DNA of 64,000 bases from Dyella_B sp036746095. GTDB taxonomy: Bacteria; Pseudomonadota; Gammaproteobacteria; Xanthomonadales; Rhodanobacteraceae. How positions within the stretch are numbered: position 1 is the first letter of the stretch; each line of letters starts with the position of its first letter. The stretch lies in assembly GCF_036746095.1 (NCBI RefSeq), contig NZ_DAIOEU010000003.1:1-64000 (forward strand), read 5' to 3'. Positions 53,633-61,885 of the stretch are shown piece by piece. The position numbers and the translations under genes are program-made. Below the pieces are notes generated by a model, which made no database searches, was not told the origin of the DNA, and saw nothing but the letters and a program-made list of their open reading frames with translations.

Positions 53633-55843
53633 TTATTCAGCGACGTACTGGTTGGGTGGAGCGGGGAACGCGTTGAGCGGGTTCCACAACTTGTCGGCTG
53701 CGGGGGCGAGCTGCGGTGCTTGATGCACCATCGCGGCCGTGCGCATGGCTTCGCCTTTGCCAGCCACCTGTTCGGTGTTGGCTTTGGTCGTGTCGAGACC
53801 CGCTTTCGCGTTGTTCGCGGTCGTGCGTGATTGTGTGAAGTCGACGGTCGCTTTCTTCTGCGCGAGATCGAGCTGCTGGTTTGCCTGCTCCATCTGCTGG
53901 CGCTGCTGTTGCGCGGCCTGCGCCTCGGGTGAGTCTTCCTGTCCCGGCGCCATCTGACCGGTGACCTGCCGGATGCGATTGGCCAGCTGCGCTTTGTTCG
54001 GTAGGTCTGTCATCTCGACCGCGATATCGAGCAGCGCCATGGCGACGGATGGCGGCATGCGGCCGACCAACTCGAACAACATCTCCGACATCGCCATGCG
54101 AACCGTCTCGCGATAATCGGTCTCGTCGACGATGAAGTCTGCTTCCGATGCAGTGATGTCATTTTGCCAAAGCACTTGGCCGCTCATCGGGTCGTAGATG
54201 GGCTGATTGATGCCAAGCCAGTCGGCCGCACCATCCGGGCCCACGATGCGCACGATCTTCGGCATCGACAGGAACTGCTCACACAGCGAGAGCATCTTCT
54301 GCCCTGATTCCTGGATGGCCTGCCGGAAGTTATCGAACAGCTCCGCCGTTGTGACGCTGCCCTGCTGCTGCTTGGCCAGGATGGCGCGGCCGCTTTGGTC
54401 GCCGGTGCTGCTGCCGGTGTTTTCGCGCGTGACGCCGCTGGTCTCGTAGATGTTCTGCTTGGCCTCGGCCAGCATCTCGATCTGGCCCTGCACGCGGTCG
54501 GCACCGCGGTCGATCTTGAAGCCATCCATCTTGCCGGACTTCAACCGGATCTCGCCGTCTGGCCGCTTGGCCTCTTCGAGGTTGCGATCTTCGTCCGCCT
54601 CATCCATGGCGTCGACCTCGTAAATCACCTGATTAGTGTTGAGGTCGAACAAAATCTTCGAGCGACGCTTGTTGTACTCGTCCTGCGCATCGCGGGCCGG
54701 CCGGATCAAGCCGTACGGCATGCCGTCGCGGTGCCGGCGATAGCCCCATGATGGTGTGAACGGAAACTTGTTGTGCTTGTACGGCGACTTGAAGACGCGC
54801 AACAGCGCGCCAGGCGTCCAGATCGCGCACCACATTTCTTCGGTGACGCTATCGATCAGGCTGACCGAACCGTTGGCCAGCGCCTGCTGGTGTAGAGGGT
54901 CATTCCTGTCGTAGATGACCTTGTCAAGATCATCGTCCGTGATGCCCAGCAGCATCGGCGTGTTGACCGCCTTCTTGAACCACGTCTCGATCGCCAGCAC
55001 GCGCTTGCGCGGACGCTTGGCGATCATGGTGGAACCGAACAGCGAGAACGCACCGGCGCTGAAGCCCGTCATGTACGGGTTCGGCGTGTTGTAGAACATC
55101 TGCGGTAGGCTGGCTTCCAGGACCATCATTTCCATGGTCGGGTCCAGCGTGTCGATCGCGCGGGCCGCAATCTGCTCGGCGCGATCGGGGAACATCGCTA
55201 TGCCGTAATCAATGTCCAGCCATTTCGCGCGGCTGATGTAGCGGCAGTCGCGCAGCGTGTTGCTCTGACTGTACGGGTCCCACCACAGCCCACGCCAATC
55301 CTGATGGCGAACGGTGACCGCCTCTTCGGACTTGTCGTTGTTGTAGCACTCTTCCGTCCAGCCCACGCCCACGCGGATCTGGTCAGCGAACTGCTTGGAG
55401 CGCTCCCATCCGGCGCCGTTGATGTCGGAGATCCATTTCAGGACCTCCTTCTTCACGTACGCCAGCTTGACGTCAGAGTCCTTGCGCGGCAGCACGTCCC
55501 AGTCGATGCGCGTGCGGCGTTCGGTACCGATCACCCAATCGCACATCTGCTTGATCAGCGGGAACGTCAACGGCGCTTGGCCACGATCCATCAGGATCAT
55601 GGCCTCATCGTTTCGCCACTGAATCGAGTCGTAGTAATCGGCGTCGATCATCATCTCGCGCCGGTTCTGCGCGTGCATTTCGCGCGCCTCGGTCCACCAG
55701 TCTTCGAGCAGCCGCACCAGTCGCAGGCTCGGCTCGCTGTCGAGGTAGCTTGGCGTTGCGCCTGGCGTGACGTTCGGATCGATGCCCGCCGTGTTATCGC
55801 CCTTGGCAGTCGCCTGCAGGGCTTCGGGCGTTCCGTTGATCAT
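53633..55843 (-). CDS. Portal protein (P22-like)
   Basis: 736 aa. The N-terminal half has the P22-portal pattern DADYYDSIQWRNDEA, PLTFPLIKQMCDWVIGTERR and SYISRAKWLDIDYGIAMFPD-like segments. The core has RRSKILFDLNTNQVIYE and VTRENTGSSTGDQSGRAI. A long C-terminal helical barrel extends from about 610, rich in Gln (QQQRQQMEQANQQLDLAQ). It forms the dodecameric DNA channel of the head and docks terminase. Confidence 0.92.
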   Translation of the reverse strand: MINGTPEALQATAKGDNTAGIDPNVTPGATPSYLDSEPSLRLVRLLEDWWTEAREMHAQNRREMMIDADYYDSIQWRNDEAMILMDRGQAPLTFPLIKQMCDWVIGTERRTRIDWDVLPRKDSDVKLAYVKKEVLKWISDINGAGWERSKQFADQIRVGVGWTEECYNNDKSEEAVTVRHQDWRGLWWDPYSQSNTLRDCRYISRAKWLDIDYGIAMFPDRAEQIAARAIDTLDPTMEMMVLEASLPQMFYNTPNPYMTGFSAGAFSLFGSTMIAKRPRKRVLAIETWFKKAVNTPMLLGITDDDLDKVIYDRNDPLHQQALANGSVSLIDSVTEEMWCAIWTPGALLRVFKSPYKHNKFPFTPSWGYRRHRDGMPYGLIRPARDAQDEYNKRRSKILFDLNTNQVIYEVDAMDEADEDRNLEEAKRPDGEIRLKSGKMDGFKIDRGADRVQGQIEMLAEAKQNIYETSGVTRENTGSSTGDQSGRAILAKQQQGSVTTAELFDNFRQAIQESGQKMLSLCEQFLSMPKIVRIVGPDGAADWLGINQPIYDPMSGQVLWQNDITASEADFIVDETDYRETVRMAMSEMLFELVGRMPPSVAMALLDIAVEMTDLPNKAQLANRIRQVTGQMAPGQEDSPEAQAAQQQRQQMEQANQQLDLAQKKATVDFTQSRTTANNAKAGLDTTKANTEQVAGKGEAMRTAAMVHQAPQLAPAADKLWNPLNAFPAPPNQYVAE

Positions 55844-55846
55844 GGG

Positions 55847-56341
55847 TTAGATGATCCGCTTGCCGTTCTTTTCGGCGAAGAATTCGAGGCCTTCGTCGTC
55901 GCAGGACTGCAGGAAGGCGTTGAGCGTGCTGCACTTCAGGAACTCGGGTTCCGGTGGCGACTTGCGCAGGTCGTCGAGGTAATCAAGCACCGCATCCAAC
56001 ACGCGGTAGCAGTCGTCCTTCGTGACAAACCCATACAGTCGCTTGGCGATCTCCGGAGCCATGATCGCCAGGCTTTCGCCGTGGTCGTACATCCACATCT
56101 CGCTCAGCGGCACGAAGTACTGCGCCTGTGGCTTGTCCTGCTTGTACAAGCACAGCGCAGCCTGCCGGCCGTGGCCAGTCTTGAAGTCGCCGTAGTGCAA
56201 CTCCACGCGCAGGTCGCCCTTCTTGCCGACGTCCCGCCAACGAATGGTCGGGTTGTCGTCTTCACTGTTGCCGATGCCCGGTTTCAGCAACGCTGCGAAG
56301 TTGACGTAACCGCTCTGGCCGCCGACGTCCTTGGGCTGCAT
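55847..56341 (-). CDS. Conserved-looking phage protein between terminase and portal
   Basis: 164 aa from ATG 56341 (TGATG overlap with the 58-aa gene). It has Trp/Tyr motifs (RVELHYGDFKTGHGRQAALCLYK, YFVPLSEMWMYDHGESL) and a helical C-terminus (VLDAVLDYLDDLRKSPP). No domain is recognised. Its position in a packaging operon suggests a head-morphogenesis or packaging accessory role. Confidence 0.6.
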   Translation of the reverse strand: MQPKDVGGQSGYVNFAALLKPGIGNSEDDNPTIRWRDVGKKGDLRVELHYGDFKTGHGRQAALCLYKQDKPQAQYFVPLSEMWMYDHGESLAIMAPEIAKRLYGFVTKDDCYRVLDAVLDYLDDLRKSPPEPEFLKCSTLNAFLQSCDDEGLEFFAEKNGKRII

Positions 56342-56517
56342 CAAAGGACTCCCGATTGCTTGGCGAGATCCAGCATCTGGTTGCGTTCAACCATGTGCGC
56401 GACCGTCGGGTTATCCCAGCCGCCCACCGCGATGGCTGCGCGTATGCAGATCGTCAGCACGCGATAGCGCGGCAACGGCTCGGTCATCGACGCGGGCCGC
56501 TGGATGTCTTGGTTCAT
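56341..56517 (-). CDS. Small phage protein after terminase
   Basis: 58 aa from ATG 56517, overlapping the terminase stop as ATGA and the next start as TGATG. The central RVLTICIRAAIAVGGWDNPTV looks amphipathic. No family is recognised. The double overlap is the main support that it is translated. Confidence 0.6.
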   Translation of the reverse strand: MNQDIQRPASMTEPLPRYRVLTICIRAAIAVGGWDNPTVAHMVERNQMLDLAKQSGVL

Positions 56518-58106
56518 ACCGTCTTCCAATTGCGATCGCGTTCGCGACGCCGGCTGCGTGTGCCTGCGTCGTTTACGCCGTTGATGGGGTAGCCCTGGGC
56601 GAACTGGCGGAAAGCGTCCGCGCCGTTCGATGCCCAGTTGTGCAGCGGGTGATCCCGCCACGTATCCGTCAGTTCGTTCCACTGCTTCTGGTACGCAGCC
56701 AGCGACAGCAATCCGCCGCGGCCTTCGCCGGGCTTCGTTTCGCCGCAACGCGTGCGATCGAACCGGCACCGCGGCAATGCCTGACGCACCATGTCGATGC
56801 CGTCGCCGATGTGGTCGATGCGCTGTACCCATTCGACCTTGCCGCTGATCAGGCCGGATAGCACCTGCGCACGCGTCAGGTTCCCGTTGTTGCCCGACCA
56901 GTCCGTATTCACGGCATCGTGCGGCAGGTAGTGCCTGCCGTACTGGTACCCGCGCTTGGTGAGCACGTCCGCGTAGTGCGCGGCCTGCTCACCCGAGTTT
57001 TCGTAGTAGTCGATGAAGTGGTGCCACGGTCCGACCTGCTGGTGGAACCAGATGGCCGTCGTATCGTTGAAGCCGATATCCCAGAACGTGTTCACTGGAA
57101 TGCCCGGGATGATCGGTAGATCGCATATGCGACCTTCCTTCTCGGCCCTGACCAGCAGCTTCCCGTAGTACGCACCCTCGATCGCCGCTTCGAAGGCTTC
57201 CTCCGGCGTCGACGGGTGTTCCCGCTTCATGTCCTCGCCCTGCTCTTCCGCCTTCTTGGCGTACCAAGCGCGTTGCGCTGGTGTCAGGGGGATCTTGTGC
57301 TCGACTTCGAGTTGCTCGAAGTAATCTTCCAGTTCCCGCGATATCGGCACGCCAGTCGGATCGAGCTGGTTGGCCGCATCTTCGAACCATGCGAAGAAGT
57401 GGAACTTATAGTCCAGCGTGGTGTAGATCGCCGTGCCGGCTTCCACCAGGTTCGCGAGCCGCTGTGCTCGGGTGCACATCAGGTGGTAGTCATTACCCCG
57501 TCCGTGCGCTGTGCTCTCGAACGTCACCAGGCCTTCAGGCACCAGCGTGTTTAACGCACCACTCTTCACTTCCTCTGCGCGCTTCGGGTAGAAGGCGCAC
57601 ATCGGACCGTATTCACTGATCCATAGCCACTGCAGCGTTCCGCCGCGATGGCTCAAACCTACCTCGATCTTGCTGTCGTTGGTGAACTCCACTTCACCCG
57701 ACATATCCAGCCGCTTGATCGGCCGCACCGATTTCAGCCAGTCCGGCAACCGGTCGTACGCGAACATGATCTTGCCGCGAAAGACCTTTTCAAGCTCCTT
57801 CTGCTGGTGCATCACCATGCCGCACCGCGTTCCCTTCCGGAACAGCGCCGTGTCGAGTGCGAGCAGTGAACCCAGCGTCGTCATGCCGTGCTGGCGTGAC
57901 TTAAGGTCAATGTTCCTGTTGTGCATCGTGTCCAGGAACCGTTGCTGCACGGGATTCGGGTTAAACCGAATCGTTTCTCCGTACTTGTCCTGGATGTAGT
58001 ACAGATTGCGCAACCGCCAATTGCGGTCGCTCAGGAGCTGCTTAAGGCGCTCCTTATCGGCGTCAGGTAGCTCCGCGGCCATGGCGGATGCCTGTGCCTT
58101 CGCCAT
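56514..58106 (-). CDS. terL: Terminase large subunit
   Basis: 530 aa. The ATPase has the Walker A-like loop LKSRQHGMTT near residue 73 and the Walker B-region segment WLWISEYG. The coupling/nuclease region has HPSTPEEAFEAAIEGAYY, the RNase H-fold nuclease begins at FWDIGFNDTTAIWF, and a late Asp lies in NGADAFRQFA. It packages DNA into the prohead. The start at 58106 overlaps the small-subunit gene by 44 bases; an ATG near 58082 would shorten it by eight residues. Confidence 0.92.
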   Translation of the reverse strand: MAKAQASAMAAELPDADKERLKQLLSDRNWRLRNLYYIQDKYGETIRFNPNPVQQRFLDTMHNRNIDLKSRQHGMTTLGSLLALDTALFRKGTRCGMVMHQQKELEKVFRGKIMFAYDRLPDWLKSVRPIKRLDMSGEVEFTNDSKIEVGLSHRGGTLQWLWISEYGPMCAFYPKRAEEVKSGALNTLVPEGLVTFESTAHGRGNDYHLMCTRAQRLANLVEAGTAIYTTLDYKFHFFAWFEDAANQLDPTGVPISRELEDYFEQLEVEHKIPLTPAQRAWYAKKAEEQGEDMKREHPSTPEEAFEAAIEGAYYGKLLVRAEKEGRICDLPIIPGIPVNTFWDIGFNDTTAIWFHQQVGPWHHFIDYYENSGEQAAHYADVLTKRGYQYGRHYLPHDAVNTDWSGNNGNLTRAQVLSGLISGKVEWVQRIDHIGDGIDMVRQALPRCRFDRTRCGETKPGEGRGGLLSLAAYQKQWNELTDTWRDHPLHNWASNGADAFRQFAQGYPINGVNDAGTRSRRRERDRNWKTV

Positions 58107-58629
58107 CGATCTCGTCCAGCACGGAAGCGATCGCGTGCTCGTGCTTCACGGCACCGCCGTCCTTGCCGGTTACCGCCACGCGTTCGCCGTACCGCTTTGG
58201 TGCCATCTTGCCCATCAGCCACTTTCTGGCGTCGATGCGCAGCCGGGCCCGCTTCACCAGCTCATCGTTGAAGACCAGTTCCGTCTTTCCATCCTTGCCT
58301 TCCCTTTCCACCCAGTCATTCCGACTGTCCTCGGCGATCTCCAGGATCTCGTCCTCCATCAGCATCGCCTGAATCTCTCTCGCGCGTGCGTACTGGTCGC
58401 GAAAGTCTTCGTGGTCGCCGAGCCAGCGAATGATCGTCGACTTGTCTGGCATGTTAGGCAGTTCGGATATCTGCCGAAGCGTGTAGCCCTGGATGATCCA
58501 GCCGCAGATCGCGGCGACCATCTTGTCGCTATAGAGCGACGGACGTCCTGTCTCCCGCTTTACTGCCTTCTTCCGCGCAGCCGCCTTCACCGGCGCCTTC
58601 TTAGCCGGTTTGGTCGCCTTTTTGGCCAT
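58063..58629 (-). CDS. terS: Terminase small subunit
   Basis: 188 aa. A Lys/Ala-rich N-terminus (KKATKPAKKAPVKAAARKK) is followed by a helix-turn-helix (RPSLYSDKMVAAICGWI, TLRQISELPNMPDKSTIIRWL) and an oligomerisation region (RLRIDARKWLMGKMAPKRYGE), the usual small-terminase layout in podophages. It should recognise the packaging site. It is directly upstream of terL. Confidence 0.9.
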   Translation of the reverse strand: MAKKATKPAKKAPVKAAARKKAVKRETGRPSLYSDKMVAAICGWIIQGYTLRQISELPNMPDKSTIIRWLGDHEDFRDQYARAREIQAMLMEDEILEIAEDSRNDWVEREGKDGKTELVFNDELVKRARLRIDARKWLMGKMAPKRYGERVAVTGKDGGAVKHEHAIASVLDEIDGEGTGIRHGRGAT

Positions 58630-58648
58630 GTTCGGGAATGTCAGGTGG

Positions 58649-58975
58649 TCAACGCGCGCAGCGCATGGCCGTCGCGCGAAGCTTCAGATACTCAGTACTG
58701 TCGTCTGCTTTATTCTTAAGCATGACCTGCGCTTGCTGCTTCAGAGTCAGGTCAAGGAAATCCAGCGGAAGATCACTCAGCACCAACGGGTAGAGCTCGA
58801 TCTCCGCTTTCGTGCACTCAGCGGGCGCCGGTGGAGGCGGTAGCTGGGGGACTTTCACCAAGGGTGGCTGCGTGGTACAGCCGCACAAAATCAGGAGTGT
58901 GGACAGGATCAGGAGCCGAACAAACGGGTACGACACCCACCTGCGGTGGCAAGTCTTTCGATTGAAACTGGGCAT
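58649..58975 (-). CDS. Outer-membrane spanin lipoprotein (Rz1-like)
   Basis: 108 aa. A hydrophobic signal ends in the lipobox LILCGC, followed by a Pro-rich segment (KVPQLPPPPAPAEC) typical of Rz1. It overlaps the Rz-like gene by 158 bases in another frame. A GTG start about 12 codons in, just before SYPFVRLL, is also possible. Together with Rz it links and fuses inner and outer membranes at lysis. Confidence 0.82.
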   Translation of the reverse strand: MPSFNRKTCHRRWVSYPFVRLLILSTLLILCGCTTQPPLVKVPQLPPPPAPAECTKAEIELYPLVLSDLPLDFLDLTLKQQAQVMLKNKADDSTEYLKLRATAMRCAR

Positions 58976-59243
58976 TGTCGATCTCCACGTGGAGCGTGTG
59001 GTCCCAATCCGTCAGGCTGCTTTGATCCACGGCTAACTGCTGGGACGCTTGCTGCTGAGCCACTTCGTCGGCGTGCTGCGCAGCGGCCTGCTTGTCGACG
59101 TCATTCACTACGGCCTTCGTTTCCTTGCTCGCCGTGGCCACTTCCTTTTTGGCGGCGATACCCGAGCCGATCTCGTAACCGATGCCCATGCCTGCGATGA
59201 GCGCAAACAGGATTGCGACAAGCCACCAGGTTGCGGTGCTCAT
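58818..59243 (-). CDS. Inner-membrane spanin (Rz-like)
   Basis: 141 aa. An N-terminal membrane anchor (WWLVAILFALIAGMGIGYEIG) is followed by a helical periplasmic domain rich in Ala, Gln, Asp and Lys. The C-terminal 50 residues are encoded across the start of the Rz1-like gene, so they are probably less constrained. It starts with an ATGA overlap from the 66-aa gene's stop on the same strand. Confidence 0.82.
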   Translation of the reverse strand: MSTATWWLVAILFALIAGMGIGYEIGSGIAAKKEVATASKETKAVVNDVDKQAAAQHADEVAQQQASQQLAVDQSSLTDWDHTLHVEIDNAQFQSKDLPPQVGVVPVCSAPDPVHTPDFVRLYHAATLGESPPATASTGAR

Positions 59244-59440
59244 GCGCGCTTCTCCTTTACCGTGATCTCGATGGGTATGATTTCGAGGTGGCCGTGGTGC
59301 GGCATATGGATACGCTGCTTCGCCAGTAACTTCTCCGCTTCGCTCCGGGTGGCGGCGATATGGCCAAGACGTATCACACCCGTATCAGGATCGCGCAGCG
59401 CGAAGGAAGCGAATGGTTGAGTGTCGGCGCGGAGAAGCAT
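59240..59440 (-). CDS. Small phage protein in lysis cassette
   Basis: 66 aa from ATG 59440 (TGATG overlap with the endolysin stop). It reads MLLRADTQPFASFALRDPDT and contains an ATRSEAEKLLAKQRIH helix. No membrane segment and no recognised family. It lies between endolysin and Rz and is translationally coupled to both. Confidence 0.6.
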   Translation of the reverse strand: MLLRADTQPFASFALRDPDTGVIRLGHIAATRSEAEKLLAKQRIHMPHHGHLEIIPIEITVKEKRA

Positions 59441-59868
59441 CACCCGCCCACCACGAGCGCTATGGCCTGATCTATCAGGTTCTGCGAGTAGGGTTGCTCA
59501 CCATTCTCGTGCCAGATGATGGCCAGCACGATTCCCTTGAGAATCGAAAGGTCCAAGACATTGATGGGCTTGTCAGGATCTTCTCCAGTTCGCCTGGCTA
59601 CATCCTGGACATAGCCGTCCGTGTCGTTTTCGTTATCAGGTGCCCAACGTGAAATCATTTGACGGAGGGTTTTGAGACCCTCGCGGCGTTGGTACGTCTG
59701 GAAGCACACGCCAATGGCTCGAATACCCCATTCCGGCGCGGTGAATACGCAGAATCGCGGGTCCGTCTGTTGCGATGCTGGTGCAAGTCCCTGCCACTTC
59801 TGTCCCTTCTCCAAGTTCCCTGGATTGTTGTTGCGGACGCCTCGCGGCCGTAAATCAGGCGTGTTCAT
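59440..59868 (-). CDS. Endolysin (peptidoglycan-degrading, P5-like)
   Basis: 142 aa without signal peptide. The start region RPRGVRNNNPGNLEKGQKWQG, FCVFTAPEWGIRA, and ISRWAPDNENDTDGYV match a family of phage murein transglycosylases annotated as structural protein P5-like or lysozyme-like. It needs the holin for release. It overlaps genes on both sides (ATGA upstream, TGATG downstream). The exact bond cleaved is not settled by sequence. Confidence 0.8.
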   Translation of the reverse strand: MNTPDLRPRGVRNNNPGNLEKGQKWQGLAPASQQTDPRFCVFTAPEWGIRAIGVCFQTYQRREGLKTLRQMISRWAPDNENDTDGYVQDVARRTGEDPDKPINVLDLSILKGIVLAIIWHENGEQPYSQNLIDQAIALVVGG

Positions 59869-60233
59869 CGTTTCCTATCTCGATCTACCATGCGTTCCTG
59901 GAGCACCTTGATGTCGTCCGTGTTGTGAAGCGTCTGGTCACTGACCGTGCGCAGAAGTTGGGCTGTTTCGTTCGTGACCGTTTTCAGGTCCTGCACGTCG
60001 TGTTCGGTAATGGCCTGGGCTTTGGCCTCAACCTGGATTTGTTGCGATCCCTGCTTGAGGTCGTCGCGCATTTCTTTGATGTAGCTGACACCAAGGCAGA
60101 TCGAACCCGTGATCAGCGCGCCGGCCAGCACCTTGGCGACGTGCAACATGATCTGCACCAGTGGTGTATTCACCAGTTCACGCACTTGGCCCGACGTAAG
60201 CGGTCTGTTGGCCGCGTCGTTGACTGGATCCAT
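59865..60233 (-). CDS. Membrane-anchored coiled-coil protein of lysis cassette
   Basis: 122 aa from ATG 60233; the longer ORF overlaps other genes and is rejected. One membrane segment (about 32-52, VAKVLAGALITGSICLGVSYI) is followed by a charged coiled coil. It could be a second holin or antiholin, or a spanin accessory. The stop overlaps the endolysin start as ATGA. Confidence 0.6.
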   Translation of the reverse strand: MDPVNDAANRPLTSGQVRELVNTPLVQIMLHVAKVLAGALITGSICLGVSYIKEMRDDLKQGSQQIQVEAKAQAITEHDVQDLKTVTNETAQLLRTVSDQTLHNTDDIKVLQERMVDRDRKR

Positions 60234-60256
60234 GCAAGCCCCCTGTTTCGATCCGA

Positions 60257-60469
60257 TCACTTGAATCGCGGGTGTTTGAGCTTCGCGCGTGCTTTGCGGT
60301 CGACGGTTTCTTCCTGTGCCTTGCTGATGTTGCCGGCGTGATAGGCCCGGGAAGCACCACTGATGGCCGCGCGGTCGTGACTCTGGTCGTTGAGGGGGAA
60401 TCGGTCGCCTGGCAGCGCAAACTCCGAGTACTTCATGTGATGCCGCTGTTCGGCTGTGAGCTTCGACAT
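60257..60469 (-). CDS. DUF6582-like small phage protein
   Basis: 70 aa. The pattern SKLTAEQRHHMKYSEFALPGDRFPLND followed by a basic helical end (RKARAKLKHPRFK) recurs in many phage proteins: FALPG, then a His/Arg-rich helix. The role is unknown. It lies between the holin and the coiled-coil gene. Confidence 0.6.
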   Translation of the reverse strand: MSKLTAEQRHHMKYSEFALPGDRFPLNDQSHDRAAISGASRAYHAGNISKAQEETVDRKARAKLKHPRFK

Positions 60470-60471
60470 GG

Positions 60472-60861
60472 TTATAGCTCCGGATCATGAGTCGGCTCTC
60501 CTGGCTTGCCCGAAAGCTTCGGTTCAAGCCAAGGCGCAAAGTGGTAGGCGCCCAGCACCAGGACCTTGTAGATCAGCGGCGATGCAAGGCCGACGATGCA
60601 GGCGAGACCAATGCGTGGCGCCCATGGCGCTGGCCAAAGCGCCAACACCGTGATGAATCCGATGGCGAACGCGATCGCGCGCACGCCCAGTCGGTTATCC
60701 CGGTCTGCCAGCTGTTGAATCGTCGGTGCGAACTTGATCAGTTGAGTCCCCAGCCAACTGAGCACCAGGCCGAATACGAGCGCACGCAAGCCGGTTGGCG
60801 TCGACAGGAAGTCATTGAGCACGTGCATCGCGTGCTCAATGAGGTCGATGTATTCGTTCAT
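60472..60861 (-). CDS. Holin candidate
   Basis: 129 aa with three hydrophobic segments: about 27-45 (RALVFGLVLSWLGTQLIKF), about 62-79 (AIAFAIGFITVLALWPAP) and about 84-105 (RIGLACIVGLASPLIYKVLVLG). A charged C-terminal tail follows. Size, topology and place before the endolysin fit a class I holin. Confidence 0.7.
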   Translation of the reverse strand: MNEYIDLIEHAMHVLNDFLSTPTGLRALVFGLVLSWLGTQLIKFAPTIQQLADRDNRLGVRAIAFAIGFITVLALWPAPWAPRIGLACIVGLASPLIYKVLVLGAYHFAPWLEPKLSGKPGEPTHDPEL

Positions 60862-60995
60862 GCGTGCGGATAAGATTGCGGCGTGCGCGAGGTGGGCGCT
60901 TGAGCGCCAGCGGTAGGGGAATAGTTACCTTTCACCAAGGCGCGGCAGTGTCTATCGACAGGGCCGAATGTGCGCGTGCATGCGCCGCAAATGGG
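60862..60995. other. Gap upstream of the holin gene
   Basis: A 134-base spacer with a short GGGCGCT/AGCGCC hairpin near 60894-60908. It could hold a late promoter for the lysis and packaging genes, but no clear -35/-10 pair was found. Confidence 0.35.
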
Positions 60996-61277
60996 TCAGA
61001 GCTTCGCGCGCAGCTCTTCGAACTTGGTCTTGAACCACGATCCGACTTCCGCCGGCACATTCTCCAGCGCATGCCATGCGTTTTCGATCTCGGTCAGCAC
61101 GCCGTGGGCATCCGCAGTGGCCGTACCGACATTGCCAGCAGCAACGTCTTTGCCAACCTCGACGGCATCCTTCGCTGCAGCCGCTACGTCGGTGCCAGCG
61201 GCGTGCACGTTGTCTTTGGCTTCGACCTCGGTTTGATGCAGGGGCGAAGCGCCAGCATTTTCGTTCGTGGTTTCCAT
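60996..61277 (-). CDS. Ala-rich helical phage protein, first gene after the late terminator
   Basis: 93 aa from ATG 61277 with TGGAGC upstream. It is Ala/Glu/Val-rich with repeated helix segments (KDNVHAAGTDVAAAAKDAVEVGKDVAAG) and a C-terminal ENVPAEVGSWFKTKFEELRAK. It resembles small helical proteins of unknown function. A gene-free gap of about 134 bases separates it from the holin gene. Confidence 0.55.
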   Translation of the reverse strand: METTNENAGASPLHQTEVEAKDNVHAAGTDVAAAAKDAVEVGKDVAAGNVGTATADAHGVLTEIENAWHALENVPAEVGSWFKTKFEELRAKL

Positions 61278-61293
61278 GGATGCTCCAGAAATG

Positions 61294-61328
61294 AAAAAGC
61301 CCCAGCGCGATGCGCTCAGGGCTTTTGG
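61294..61328 (-). terminator. Intrinsic terminator between early and late genes
   Basis: On the minus strand, AAAAGCCC with AGCGC pairs with GCGCT and GGGCTTTTT around a short loop, ending in TTTTTC. It lies after the Q-like gene and just before the first gene of the late operon, a normal site for antitermination. Confidence 0.8.
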
Positions 61329-61330
61329 GG

Positions 61331-61370
61331 TTAATTCTGCTGAATTTTGCTTAATTCTGTAGAAGTCTGC
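61331..61370. repeat. Tandem 10-bp repeats next to the late terminator
   Basis: Three to four imperfect copies of a ten-base unit run in sequence: GTTAATTCTG, CTGAATTTTG, CTTAATTCTG, TAGAAGTCTG. The period equals one DNA helical turn, suggesting cooperative protein binding on one face. The rest of 61371-61462 shows no gene. Confidence 0.65.
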
Positions 61371-61462
61371 GAAGTTGTGGCTTACATAGTGGTAAACCTG
61401 TGCTTTAAGCGAGCAACGTCACGGTGAACAAGTTACATGGAAAAAAGTGCGCACTCAATACC

Positions 61463-61885
61463 TCACGAAAAATTCTTGGCGATTGCGCGCAGTGATCCGG
61501 CTACCGCATGGAAGCCGATGTTGTGATACGCAAAGAACGCACGCTTGCCGACCTTGCGTTGAAGCATCGCTTCCAGGGCCTCAAGCCGCTCTACACCAAC
61601 ACGGCCGCTGCCGCAGTAATACGCGCGTAGCGTCCAACCTAGATGCGGGTAGTCGACGTGCAGGTCATGCACGATCGTTTCCATCTGCCATTCGAGCGCA
61701 GGGATCAGAAGCGGCTTGCGTCCGGTCGTGCGTTCCGGCACTTCGCCGGCGTGCTCGCGCAGGATCTGCAGGATGTTCTTGCTGGGGTAACCCAGAAAGT
61801 CGCCGTCACGATTCAGGCGAAACTCCGTACCCCACGCATCGAGCCGGCGGCGGACATACGTGTCGAAGGTGGTCACGCAGGACAT
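61463..61885 (-). CDS. Candidate antitermination Q-like late regulator
   Basis: 140 aa. The layout LDAWGTEFRLNRDGDFLGYPSKNIL, then a helical central part, then a helix-turn-helix-like C-terminus (GVERLEALEAMLQRK, AVAGSLRAI) resembles phage Q-type proteins. It is the last early gene before an intrinsic terminator, which is where Q genes lie. Direct family identity could not be confirmed. Confidence 0.45.
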   Translation of the reverse strand: MSCVTTFDTYVRRRLDAWGTEFRLNRDGDFLGYPSKNILQILREHAGEVPERTTGRKPLLIPALEWQMETIVHDLHVDYPHLGWTLRAYYCGSGRVGVERLEALEAMLQRKVGKRAFFAYHNIGFHAVAGSLRAIAKNFS

